NCBI GenBank assembly: GCA_938008575.1
Contig: CALLKB010000247.1
Coordinates: 1 to 6,165, forward strand
DNA: 6,165 nt
Direction: 5' to 3'
From: an uncultured Cytophagaceae bacterium
GTDB lineage: Bacteria > Bacteroidota > Bacteroidia > Cytophagales > Spirosomataceae
Shown: one piece after another, positions 1 to 5,841 of the stretch
How the letters are laid out: each line of letters starts with the position of its first letter
Position numbering within the stretch: position 1 is the first letter of the stretch
The notes under the pieces: model-generated
Seen by the model: the letters and a program-made list of their open reading frames with translations, nothing else
The model's database searches: none
Told to the model about the DNA's origin: nothing
Position numbers and translations under genes: made by a program

Positions 1-114
1 GTATTTTTATCGCATGGTGAAGAGGAAAGTATGTTAGAATTTAGAGATGAAATTAGACGTTTAGGATTTTCAGACGTTATTTTACCAGAGAAGTCTGAGA
101 CTTTCACACTTTAA
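1..114 (+). CDS. C-terminal fragment of a beta-CASP metallo-beta-lactamase fold (RNA-processing type) hydrolase
   Basis: The first reading frame is open from base 1 to a TAA at 112-114 and gives the last 37 residues of a protein whose start lies outside the window. The peptide begins VFLSHGEEESML and ends in a PEKSETFTL-like tail. In beta-CASP metallo-beta-lactamases acting on RNA, the C-terminal RNA-specificity segment carries a motif-C histidine in a VHGE-type context, then a helix, then a short strand ending near the C-terminus; this fragment fits that pattern, with the histidine at fragment residue 5. Known family members are zinc-dependent exo- or endoribonucleases of the cytoplasm. The catalytic zinc-binding HxHxDH region is not in view, so activity cannot be judged. 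It lies 35 bp upstream of accA on the same strand. The family call is fairly safe; the exact substrate is not. Confidence 0.72.
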   Translation, partial: VFLSHGEEESMLEFRDEIRRLGFSDVILPEKSETFTL

Positions 115-118
115 TCTT

Positions 119-126
119 TAATTTTG
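119..126 (+). promoter_or_regulatory. Candidate Bacteroidota -7 promoter element for accA
   Basis: TAATTTTG matches the Bacteroidota sigma-A -7 consensus TAnnTTTG exactly. It sits in the 35-bp gap between the preceding gene and accA, and would place the transcript start near 131-134, a 5' leader of about 16-19 nt. I see no convincing TTTG -33 box 19-21 bp upstream, so this is a half-supported promoter; in AT-rich DNA the octamer can arise by chance. Read-through from the upstream gene remains possible. Confidence 0.35.
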
Positions 127-149
127 CATTTGTAATTTGACATATCAGC

Positions 150-1106
150 ATGAGAACATTATTAGAATTTGAAAAGCCTATCGCAGAGTTAGAGGATAAA
201 TTGATCGAGATGCGCAAATTGGCATTAGAAAATAATGTAGACGTTTCCGGTGCTGTAGCATCCCTAACAGATAAAATTTTAGAATTGAAACAGGAAACTT
301 TTGCTAATTTAACTCGTTGGCAACGTGTTCAATTATCACGTCATCCCGATCGCCCATATACATTTGATTACATCGAGAAGATGTGTACTGAGTTTATCGA
401 AATTCACGGTGACCGAAATGTAGCTGATGACAAAGCGATGGTTGGTGGATTTGGAAATATCGATGATGAATTTTCAGTGATGTTTATAGGCCAACAAAAA
501 GGGCGTAATACCAAACAGCGTCAATTACGTAATTTTGGTATGCCTAATCCGGAAGGGTATCGTAAGGCTTTACGTCTTATGAGGATGGCCGAGAAATTCA
601 ATAAACCTATTGTATGTTTAATTGACACTCCGGGTGCTTTCCCTGGTTTAGAGGCCGAAGAACGTGGTCAAGGGGAAGCGATTGCACGCAATATCCGTGA
701 CATGTTTATGTTAAAGGTTCCTGTGATTTGTGTCATCATTGGTGAAGGTGCTTCCGGTGGAGCTTTAGGTATTGCCGTAGGAGATAAAGTATTGATGATG
801 GAAAATACCTGGTATTCTGTTATTTCACCTGAATCATGTTCTTCGATCTTATGGCGCAGTTGGAATTATAAAGAGCAAGCAGCCGAAGCATTGAAATTAA
901 CAGCAGAAGATATGTTATCCAACGGCTTAATTGATGGAATTATACCAGAACCCTTAGGTGGAGCTCATTTAGATCCTGAAGGTGCTTCAGCTAAATTGAA
1001 GGCTGTGATCAAAGAGGAACTTGCCAAATTAGTAAAAGTGGATCCACAAGAACGCATCATGGCTCGTATTGAGAAATTCGGCCAAATGGGTGTAGTTGTT
1101 GAATAA
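150..1106 (+). CDS. accA: Acetyl-CoA carboxylase carboxyltransferase subunit alpha
   Basis: AccA pairs with AccD to form the cytoplasmic carboxyltransferase that moves the carboxyl group from carboxybiotin to acetyl-CoA, giving malonyl-CoA, the committed step of fatty acid synthesis. The 318-residue product is full length (E. coli AccA is about 319). An N-terminal coiled-coil-like helix region (residues 1-55) is followed by the crotonase-type carboxyltransferase domain. Visible family blocks are QKGRNTKQ (116-123), DTPGAFPG (159-166), the glycine-rich oxyanion segment GEGASGGAL (198-206) and the [14 protein letters not shown] block (222-235). The ATG at 150 fits the usual family N-terminus, FEKPIAELE. 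No Shine-Dalgarno is seen, normal for this phylum. It is the first gene of a close-packed run with the HAD and acyltransferase genes, the next start being 3 bp after its stop. accD is not in the window; split accA/accD loci are common. Confidence 0.97.
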   Translation: MRTLLEFEKPIAELEDKLIEMRKLALENNVDVSGAVASLTDKILELKQETFANLTRWQRVQLSRHPDRPYTFDYIEKMCTEFIEIHGDRNVADDKAMVGGFGNIDDEFSVMFIGQQKGRNTKQRQLRNFGMPNPEGYRKALRLMRMAEKFNKPIVCLIDTPGAFPGLEAEERGQGEAIARNIRDMFMLKVPVICVIIGEGASGGALGIAVGDKVLMMENTWYSVISPESCSSILWRSWNYKEQAAEALKLTAEDMLSNGLIDGIIPEPLGGAHLDPEGASAKLKAVIKEELAKLVKVDPQERIMARIEKFGQMGVVVE

Positions 1107-1109
1107 GTT

Positions 1110-1736
1110 ATGAAAAAGCCTCATGCGCTCGTCTTTGATTTAGGTAACGTTTTGTTGCCCATTGATTTAGATAAGACCTATGAGGCTTTTGCTTTACTTT
1201 CCTCGCAGTATTCAGCTGCTGAAATTAAACACATTACGCAAGAGGAAGAACTTTGGTCTTCTTATGAATCAGGATTTCAAAGTGATCAGGAGTTTGAAGC
1301 GTTTTTAGTCGACCGATTACAATTAGTCTGTACCTCTGAGCAATTTCATGATGCTTTCAATGCATTATTATTGCAGTTTGATTCTTCCGTTTGTCAATAT
1401 ATTTCCGGTCTGAATACTTCATTTCCCATCTATTTATTAAGTAACACAAGTAGCATTCATTCTCGTTTGTTCTTAGAGCGGGATTTTCCGAATTATAATT
1501 TATTTGATTCTTTTACACGCATTCACCTTTCGTTTGAGATGGGTATGGTTAAACCCAATGTTGCTATTTACGAGCAGTTGGTTACCCACAATAATTTACA
1601 GGATCATCAAATTGTTTTTTTTGACGACAATGTGCGAAATGTAGAATCAGCCCGCAATTATGGTTGGGATGCTGTTTTGATTAATCCCAATACTTCATTA
1701 CACCAAATTCAAGAACATATTAAAACCTTATGTTAG
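1110..1736 (+). CDS. HAD-superfamily phosphatase, YihX-like (HAD-IA)
   Basis: This 208-residue protein is a haloacid dehalogenase-fold hydrolase, probably a cytoplasmic phosphatase for a small phosphorylated metabolite. The motifs appear in order: nucleophile Asp10 in FDLGNVL (9-15), motif II Ser111 in LLSNTSS (109-115), motif III Lys148 in GMVKPN (145-150), and motif IV acids in FFDDN (170-174). A helical cap fills roughly residues 18-90. The residue two after the nucleophile is Gly12, not the usual general-acid Asp; E. coli YihX, an alpha-D-glucose-1-phosphate phosphatase, has the same DLGNV arrangement, so this is a subfamily trait rather than a defect. The whole pattern (DLGNV, SNT, GMxKP, FFDDN) resembles YihX. 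The gene starts 3 bp after accA and its last 7 bp overlap the start of the acyltransferase gene, which suggests cotranscription and translational coupling. The substrate cannot be told from sequence. Confidence 0.88.
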   Translation: MKKPHALVFDLGNVLLPIDLDKTYEAFALLSSQYSAAEIKHITQEEELWSSYESGFQSDQEFEAFLVDRLQLVCTSEQFHDAFNALLLQFDSSVCQYISGLNTSFPIYLLSNTSSIHSRLFLERDFPNYNLFDSFTRIHLSFEMGMVKPNVAIYEQLVTHNNLQDHQIVFFDDNVRNVESARNYGWDAVLINPNTSLHQIQEHIKTLC

Positions 1737-2293
1737 TTTCAAGTCCCATTTTTGACTTTTTGTTTAAGGCTTCCGGATGGAAACTTGTGGGAAATATTCC
1801 AAGAGATTTAAAGAAAACAGTTGTGATTGTTTGTCCGCATGCTACTTGGAAGGATTTCCCAATTGGCTTAGGTGCTAGATCATTATTGAAATTACCTATT
1901 TTATATTGGGGTAAGAAGGAGTTGTTTGAAGGGCCTTTTGGAGGAATATTCTCTTGGTTAGGTGGTTATCCGGTGGATCGATCGAAGAATACGAATTTAG
2001 TGGGATCAATTGTCGACATCTATAATAGCAAAGAAACCTTTCATGCCGTATTGGCTCCGGAGGGTACACGTAAAGATGTAGATAAATTAAAAACGGGTTT
2101 TTATCATATTGCTGTTCAAGCAAATGTTCCTATTATGATGATTGGATTCGATTATGTTAATAAAGAAATTAAGATCCGAGATCCTTTTTATCCAACGGGT
2201 GATTTCGAAGTTGATAAAAAAGTAATTGCCAACTATTACGCTACAATACCAGGTGTTCAAAAATCTTGGATAAAGAATTATTTAGCCGATTGA
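1730..2293 (+). CDS. Short PlsC-like 1-acyl-glycerol-3-phosphate acyltransferase family protein
   Basis: This is a member of the lysophospholipid acyltransferase (LPLAT/PlsC) family, whose enzymes move an acyl chain to a glycerol-based or amino-acid lipid at the inner face of the cytoplasmic membrane. The catalytic HX4D motif is His37-ATWK-Asp42; a GGYPVDRS-type second block lies at 78-85, the substrate-binding block PEGTR at 110-114, and the VPIM block at 133-136. At 187 residues it is shorter than classical PlsC (about 240) and lacks an obvious N-terminal membrane helix. Short versions are familiar in Bacteroidota. It may be the phospholipid enzyme or an acyltransferase of ornithine- or glycine-type lipids; I cannot decide between them. 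Its ATG lies inside the end of the HAD gene (ATGTTAG, TAG being the HAD stop). The last 16 bp overlap the lpxB 3' end on the other strand. Confidence 0.85.
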   Translation: MLVSSPIFDFLFKASGWKLVGNIPRDLKKTVVIVCPHATWKDFPIGLGARSLLKLPILYWGKKELFEGPFGGIFSWLGGYPVDRSKNTNLVGSIVDIYNSKETFHAVLAPEGTRKDVDKLKTGFYHIAVQANVPIMMIGFDYVNKEIKIRDPFYPTGDFEVDKKVIANYYATIPGVQKSWIKNYLAD

Positions 2294-3378
2294 GCAGCTT
2301 GAACAATTAAATTTGCCGTTTTTTTTGAGGCTCCAGCGGGACCAATTAAATTGGCTAAATCTTCATAGTTGGCTAATTGTGATATTCTTTCCACAGAATC
2401 GTTTTGCATAAGTTTATGCATTTTCAATTGGATATGTTGGCTAGTGAATTGAACTTGAATCAGTTCGGGTACAGCCAACTTATCTAATATGATATTAACA
2501 AGCGAAATGAATTTGATTTTTACGAGCAATTTGGCAAGCGAGTAAAATAACCAATCGGTCTTATAAACAACGATTTGTGGTATTTTAAACAATGCAGTTT
2601 CTAATGTCGCTGTTCCTGACGTTACTATGGCAACCTGTGCATGACTTAAAATGTCATAGGTTTTGTCGTACAATACGCGGATAGGGTAGTGGGCATACAA
2701 TTCTTTCCAATCTGAAATTCCAGCTACAATGAAATTAGTTTTAGGATTTTCTAATGCCAATTGAGCAAAAACGGGCAATGCACTTTTTATTTCTTGCTTT
2801 CTACTTCCGGCCAGAAGGGCTACGTAGGGTTTTGTTATTTCTTGCTCGGTAAGAAAGTTTTTAGAAGGTGTAAATTCTGCTACAGCGTCTTGTAATGGAT
2901 TTCCAACATAATGGGTTCGAATTCCTTTTTCTTGAAACATGGTAAGCTCAAATGGAAAAATGACATATAATTCATCTATCCATTTTTTGATATCTTCAAT
3001 TCGCCCTTTGTTCCATGCCCATACTTTAGGTGCAATGTAAAATTGCGTGTGAAATCCTTTTAGTTTAGCTATTCTAGCGGCTTTTAAATTGAATCCGCCA
3101 TAATCGATGAAGATAATCGAATCCGGTTGGAATTCAGTGATTTGATTCCCGAATTTTGTAAATAAACCTTTGAGTCGTTGGATGTTTTGTATAACACCTA
3201 ATAGACCCATGATGGCTAATTCCTTGTGATGAATGAGGATTTCGGCTCCTTCAGCTTGCATGCCATCGCCTCCCCAGGCCTTTATTTCTGCTTTAGGGTC
3301 TATCTGCTTGATTTCACGAATCAAATTGGATCCATGTAAATCGCCTGATTTTTCCCCTGCTAGAATAAAGTATTTCAT
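2278..3378 (-). CDS. lpxB: Lipid A disaccharide synthase
   Basis: LpxB joins UDP-2,3-diacylglucosamine and 2,3-diacylglucosamine-1-phosphate (lipid X) into the beta-1,6 lipid A disaccharide, as a peripheral enzyme of the cytoplasmic membrane (family GT19). The 366-residue product covers the whole family (E. coli 382). It starts with the typical AGEKSGDLHG block (7-16), then ELAIMG (53-58), IDYGGFN (91-97), APKVWAWNKGR (116-126), YVGNP (157-161), AGSRKQE (190-196), TSGTATLE (253-260) and a VPELIQ block (303-308). Asp92 and Arg193 line up with E. coli Asp98 and Arg201, reported as essential. IDYGGFN differs from the proteobacterial IDAPDFN at the second acid. The gene starts 3 bp after the stop of the pterin synthase gene, so the two are probably one transcript. 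Its 3' end overlaps the convergent acyltransferase gene by 16 bp. No Shine-Dalgarno is evident. Confidence 0.96.
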   Translation of the reverse strand: MKYFILAGEKSGDLHGSNLIREIKQIDPKAEIKAWGGDGMQAEGAEILIHHKELAIMGLLGVIQNIQRLKGLFTKFGNQITEFQPDSIIFIDYGGFNLKAARIAKLKGFHTQFYIAPKVWAWNKGRIEDIKKWIDELYVIFPFELTMFQEKGIRTHYVGNPLQDAVAEFTPSKNFLTEQEITKPYVALLAGSRKQEIKSALPVFAQLALENPKTNFIVAGISDWKELYAHYPIRVLYDKTYDILSHAQVAIVTSGTATLETALFKIPQIVVYKTDWLFYSLAKLLVKIKFISLVNIILDKLAVPELIQVQFTSQHIQLKMHKLMQNDSVERISQLANYEDLANLIGPAGASKKTANLIVQAAQSAK

Positions 3379-3381
3379 CTA

Positions 3382-3804
3382 TTATTGTTCTCCGAAATAT
3401 TCGACTGAATTCTTATTCGTTTCGATTAAATGCAATTTGTGTAAGGTAGCCGTTTTGGAATTCGCCAAAATTTGAGGAGCTAATATCTTCCAAAATTCCA
3501 TGATGAGGATTTCGCAACTCGCTAATTTTCCTTCCATAAAATCAACATCCAAATTAAGGTTTTTGTGGTCAACCTTGTCAATAATTTCTCGCTTGATTAA
3601 ATCTCCTAAGGTTTTTAAATCAAATACAAATCCTGTATCTGGATCTGGAATACCTTTTACGGTGACGATTAATTCAAAATTATGCCCGTGCCAATTGTTA
3701 TTAGCGCATAAGCCAAATACTTCTTGATTTTTTTCTTCTGACCAAGCTGGATTGAAGAGCCGGTGAGCGGCATTAAAATGTTCCTTGCGGATTACGTAGA
3801 CCAT
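3382..3804 (-). CDS. 6-pyruvoyl-tetrahydropterin synthase / 6-carboxytetrahydropterin synthase (PTPS/QueD) family protein
   Basis: Family enzymes convert dihydroneopterin triphosphate to 6-pyruvoyl-tetrahydropterin (biopterin route) or 6-carboxy-tetrahydropterin (QueD, first pterin step towards queuosine). I place the start at the ATG at 3804, giving 140 residues starting MVYVIRKEHFNAAHRL; the frame continues upstream to a TTG at 3867, but that codon lies inside a promoter -7 box and the extra 21 residues are unlike the family. Zinc ligands are His14 (AAHRL), His39 and His41 (HGHN). Catalytic residues are Cys33 (FGLCANN), Asp79-His80 (VDHKNLN) and pterin-anchoring Glu128 (IET). The spacing FGxCxNxxxHGHN and LNLDVDF resembles animal PTPS more than E. 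coli QueD. Cys97-Glu98-Ile99 replaces the usual Thr/Ser-Glu-Asn. Gene context does not choose between biopterin and queuosine roles: lpxB follows after 3 bp, with no queC or queE in view. Confidence 0.88.
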   Translation of the reverse strand: MVYVIRKEHFNAAHRLFNPAWSEEKNQEVFGLCANNNWHGHNFELIVTVKGIPDPDTGFVFDLKTLGDLIKREIIDKVDHKNLNLDVDFMEGKLASCEILIMEFWKILAPQILANSKTATLHKLHLIETNKNSVEYFGEQ

Positions 3805-3864
3805 TGTTTTCAGTTTGTGTGAAGGATGCCTGGGAAAACAGTAGCAGACTATCCAAATATTTGA

Positions 3865-3872
3865 CAAAGGTA
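3865..3872 (-). promoter_or_regulatory. Candidate -7 promoter element for the pterin synthase-lpxB transcript
   Basis: On the minus strand this octamer reads TACCTTTG, an exact match to the Bacteroidota -7 consensus TAnnTTTG. It would start RNA near 3857-3860, leaving a leader of roughly 54-57 nt before the ATG at 3804. No clear -33 TTTG is found 19-21 bp upstream. The position, in the only sizable intergenic gap and facing the right way, favours it. Confidence 0.45.
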
Positions 3873-3874
3873 CA

Positions 3875-3918
3875 AAAGCTATTCAGAATATGCGTAAATT
3901 TGTTGCTTAAATAGCTTT
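3875..3918. repeat. 9-bp perfect inverted repeat in the divergent intergenic region (possible operator)
   Basis: AAAGCTATT at 3875-3883 is the exact reverse complement of AATAGCTTT at 3910-3918, with a 26-bp spacer and a half-site centre distance of 35 bp. The dyad centre (about 3896.5) falls on the hldD -7 box; the left arm lies just upstream of the minus-strand -7 box and the right arm falls about where hldD transcription would begin. A regulator binding both arms could control both directions. A repeat of this length in about 117 bp of AT-rich DNA could also be chance, so the operator reading is an inference. Confidence 0.3.
3895..3902 (+). promoter_or_regulatory. Candidate -7 promoter element for hldD
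   Basis: TAAATTTG matches the Bacteroidota -7 consensus TAnnTTTG exactly and lies 19 bp before the hldD ATG. RNA would start near 3907-3910, giving a short leader of about 12-15 nt. No -33 TTTG is present at the usual 19-21 bp spacing; the nearest TTTG (3860-3863) is too far at 31 bp. The leader has no Shine-Dalgarno sequence. Confidence 0.45.
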
Positions 3919-3921
3919 ATT

Positions 3922-4887
3922 ATGATTATTGTTACTGGTGCAGCCGGCTTTATTGGCAGTTGTTTAATTGCCCGATTAAATGAATTGAATTTCAATTACA
4001 TTGTCGCCGTAGATGATTTTTCCTTTCCGGAAAAGAATAAAAATTTGGAAGGTAAAAATATCATGGAACGTGTCGAGCGTACAGAACTCGCAGCTTGGTT
4101 AGATACTAATTACCAAGAGGTTGAATTTTGTTTCCATATTGGCGCCCGGACGGATACGACAGAATTCAATAAAGCAATTTTTGACGAATTGAATGTGGAC
4201 TATTCCAAAATGCTTTGGAATAAGTGTATTGATTATCAAATCCCTTTGGTTTATGCTTCATCGGCTGCTACTTATGGCTTAGGTGAATTGGGTTATGATG
4301 ACAATGAGGCTTTGATTCCTCAATTAAAACCGTTGAACCCTTATGGGGACTCAAAAAATGATTTTGACATTTGGGCACTTAATCAAGAAAAGAAGCCGTT
4401 CTTTTGGGCGGGTTTAAAGTTCTTTAATGTCTATGGGCCAAATGAATACCATAAAAGTCGGATGGCATCTGTGATTTGGCATGCTTTCAGACAAATCAAC
4501 GAAACAGGTAGTTTGCGATTGTTTAAATCGCACCGACCTGATTATACTGATGGCCAACAAATGCGCGATTTTATTTATGTAAAAGACCTTGTGTCCGTTT
4601 GTGTATTCCTAATGGAGCATCGTAAAAATTCGGGTATTTATAACCTAGGTACGGGTATTGCTCGTTCGTTTAATGATTTAGGGAAATCTACATTCGTAGC
4701 GATGGGTAAAGAAGTAAACATTAATTACATCGATACGCCTGCCGATATTCGCGATAAGTACCAATATTTTACGGAAGCGAATATGAATAAATTGAAATCC
4801 ATCGGCTATGATAAGCCGTTTTATACCTTAGAGGAAGGCGTGAAGGATTACGTCCAAAATTACCTTATTCCTGCGAATTATTGGTAA
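3922..4887 (+). CDS. hldD: ADP-L-glycero-D-manno-heptose 6-epimerase
   Basis: HldD converts ADP-D-glycero-D-manno-heptose to the L-glycero form, the heptose donor for LPS inner core and some surface glycans; it is a cytoplasmic NAD(P)-dependent short-chain dehydrogenase/epimerase. The 321-residue product begins at once with the Rossmann motif TGAAGFIG (5-12), which fixes the start. Family blocks follow: FHIGARTDTTE (71-81), YASSAATYG with Ser114 (111-119), catalytic Tyr141-GDS-Lys145, FFNVYGPNEYHK with Lys178 (167-178), RMASV (180-184), MRDFIYVKD (214-222), NLGTG (241-245) and GYDKPF (295-300). The SSAATYG, HK and GYDKPF blocks separate it from general UDP-sugar epimerases. It is transcribed alone, from a region shared with the pterin synthase gene. 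The last 23 bp overlap the glycosyltransferase gene on the other strand, and a terminator follows 66 bp after the stop. No hldA, hldE or heptosyltransferase gene is in the window. Confidence 0.93.
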   Translation: MIIVTGAAGFIGSCLIARLNELNFNYIVAVDDFSFPEKNKNLEGKNIMERVERTELAAWLDTNYQEVEFCFHIGARTDTTEFNKAIFDELNVDYSKMLWNKCIDYQIPLVYASSAATYGLGELGYDDNEALIPQLKPLNPYGDSKNDFDIWALNQEKKPFFWAGLKFFNVYGPNEYHKSRMASVIWHAFRQINETGSLRLFKSHRPDYTDGQQMRDFIYVKDLVSVCVFLMEHRKNSGIYNLGTGIARSFNDLGKSTFVAMGKEVNINYIDTPADIRDKYQYFTEANMNKLKSIGYDKPFYTLEEGVKDYVQNYLIPANYW

Positions 4888-5839
4888 TTTTCTTAAGGCC
4901 TTCTTCAATGAATCCTTGCCCATAAGCTAATAGTTGAATATTAGCAGCAATTAGGCCTAAAAGACTCACTTTTAGGCTTTTAGTTTTTAATAGGGCATCC
5001 AAGAAAATGGCCATCCAATACATGAAAAGTCCCGCAAATAAAATATTCCCAATTGGGGGTATAAGAATGTTCAAAAGAACGGTATTCCAAAAATAGATGA
5101 AATAGCAGGCTGGGAAGAAATGTACCCACTTTAGTTCAGCAGGGAAGAAGCGCGAAATGTTGATGCGGGCCCGACCGAAAAAATGAATTTGCTTATAAAA
5201 TTGGCTAAAGCTTGTTCTACGCTTATGATAAATAAAGGCTTCCGGAATTAAGCCGGATTTAAATCCAAAAGAGATACACCGAATGCTGAATTCGATATCT
5301 TCCCCCATGCGGGTAATCTTAAAACCTTGTGTAGCTTCCCATACTTTACGTGAGATCCCCATGTTAAAGCTACGTGGGTGAAATTGGCCCCCTACATTCT
5401 TTGCCTTTCCGCGTATACCTCCTGTAGTAAATAAGCTGGTCATGGCAAAACTTATCGCCTTTTGCACCGGGCTAAAACTCGGATGATCTTGGTCAGGTCC
5501 GCCAAATAAATCGAGTTGGTCCCGATGAATACCCTCATAAACAGCCTGTAAATAATTGGGCTCAATCAGTGCATCGGAATCTAATATCACGAAAAAGTCT
5601 CCCTTAGCACGCTCAAATGCATAGTTGCGCGCAAATCCTTGACCTCCATTTTCTTTGACGAAATAGGAAATGTTCAACGATGAATGATATTTTTTTACGA
5701 TGGTTTTTGAATCTTCGACAGAGCCATCTTCAATGATAATTACTTCGAAATTCGAATAATTTTGTTGAATCAAACATGCCAATAACTCATCCAATTCTTG
5801 CGGACGATTGTAGACTGGAATGATGACGCTGAAAAACAT
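4865..5839 (-). CDS. Family 2 glycosyltransferase with membrane-anchored C-terminus
   Basis: This is a GT-A fold, inverting glycosyltransferase of family GT2, probably acting at the cytoplasmic face of the membrane on a surface polysaccharide, glycolipid or glycoprotein. The nucleotide-sugar domain (about 1-230) opens with FSVIIPVYNRPQEL (3-16), IIEDGS (35-40), the metal-binding DSD motif (87-89), GGQGFARN (65-72), and GEDIEF with candidate base Asp181 (179-184), then YHKRR (204-208). About three hydrophobic segments follow (roughly 238-260, 262-282 and 290-308), with a short charged tail. Domain order resembles succinoglycan-type GT2 enzymes such as ExoA, but donor and acceptor cannot be read from sequence. 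The gene starts 2 bp after the hemL stop, so it likely shares the hemL transcript. Its end overlaps hldD by 23 bp, and codons near residues 287-296 also form the hldD terminator on the opposite strand. Confidence 0.88.
   Translation of the reverse strand: MFFSVIIPVYNRPQELDELLACLIQQNYSNFEVIIIEDGSVEDSKTIVKKYHSSLNISYFVKENGGQGFARNYAFERAKGDFFVILDSDALIEPNYLQAVYEGIHRDQLDLFGGPDQDHPSFSPVQKAISFAMTSLFTTGGIRGKAKNVGGQFHPRSFNMGISRKVWEATQGFKITRMGEDIEFSIRCISFGFKSGLIPEAFIYHKRRTSFSQFYKQIHFFGRARINISRFFPAELKWVHFFPACYFIYFWNTVLLNILIPPIGNILFAGLFMYWMAIFLDALLKTKSLKVSLLGLIAANIQLLAYGQGFIEEGLKKITNNSQE
4953..4988 (+). terminator. Rho-independent terminator of hldD, inside the opposing glycosyltransferase gene
   Basis: GCCTAAAAG (4955-4963) and CTTTTAGGC (4969-4977) form a perfect 9-bp stem around the 5-nt loop ACTCA. 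One G-T and one A-T pair can extend it to 11 bp. On the plus strand the stem is followed directly by TTTTAGTTTTT, a good U-tract. On the minus strand the sequence after the stem is not T-rich, so it works one way only. It ends the hldD message about 66-90 nt after the stop codon. Confidence 0.72.
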
Positions 5840-5841
5840 AT

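Noticed and set aside
133..139. TAATTTG before accA as a second -7 box
   Set aside because: One base short of TAnnTTTG and too close to the ATG to leave a leader; the exact match at 119-126 is better.
1615..1622. Run of eight T in the HAD gene, considered as a frameshift or slippage site
   Set aside because: The frame is intact through motif IV (FFDDN) right after it and the protein has normal length, so nothing indicates programmed slippage.
1896..2123. Minus-strand open frame of 75 codons
   Set aside because: Lies wholly inside the acyltransferase gene in antisense, with low-complexity, non-family sequence; a shadow frame.
2405..2420. Hairpin TGCATA-AGTT-TATGCA followed by TTTT, about 112 bp after the acyltransferase stop
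   Set aside because: Only two G-C pairs in a 6-bp stem and a four-base T run; too weak to call a terminator, and it lies in lpxB coding sequence.
3233..3475. Plus-strand open frame of 80 codons across the lpxB/pterin synthase junction
   Set aside because: Antisense to two well-supported genes and shows no recognisable domain.
3500..3727. Plus-strand open frame of 75 codons
   Set aside because: Antisense to the pterin synthase gene, whose active-site motifs explain this stretch.
4803..4822. Small hairpin CGGCT-ATGATA-AGCCG followed by TTTT near the hldD 3' end
   Set aside because: It encodes the conserved GYDKPF motif of HldD, stands before the stop codon on the plus strand, and has no T-tract on the minus strand.
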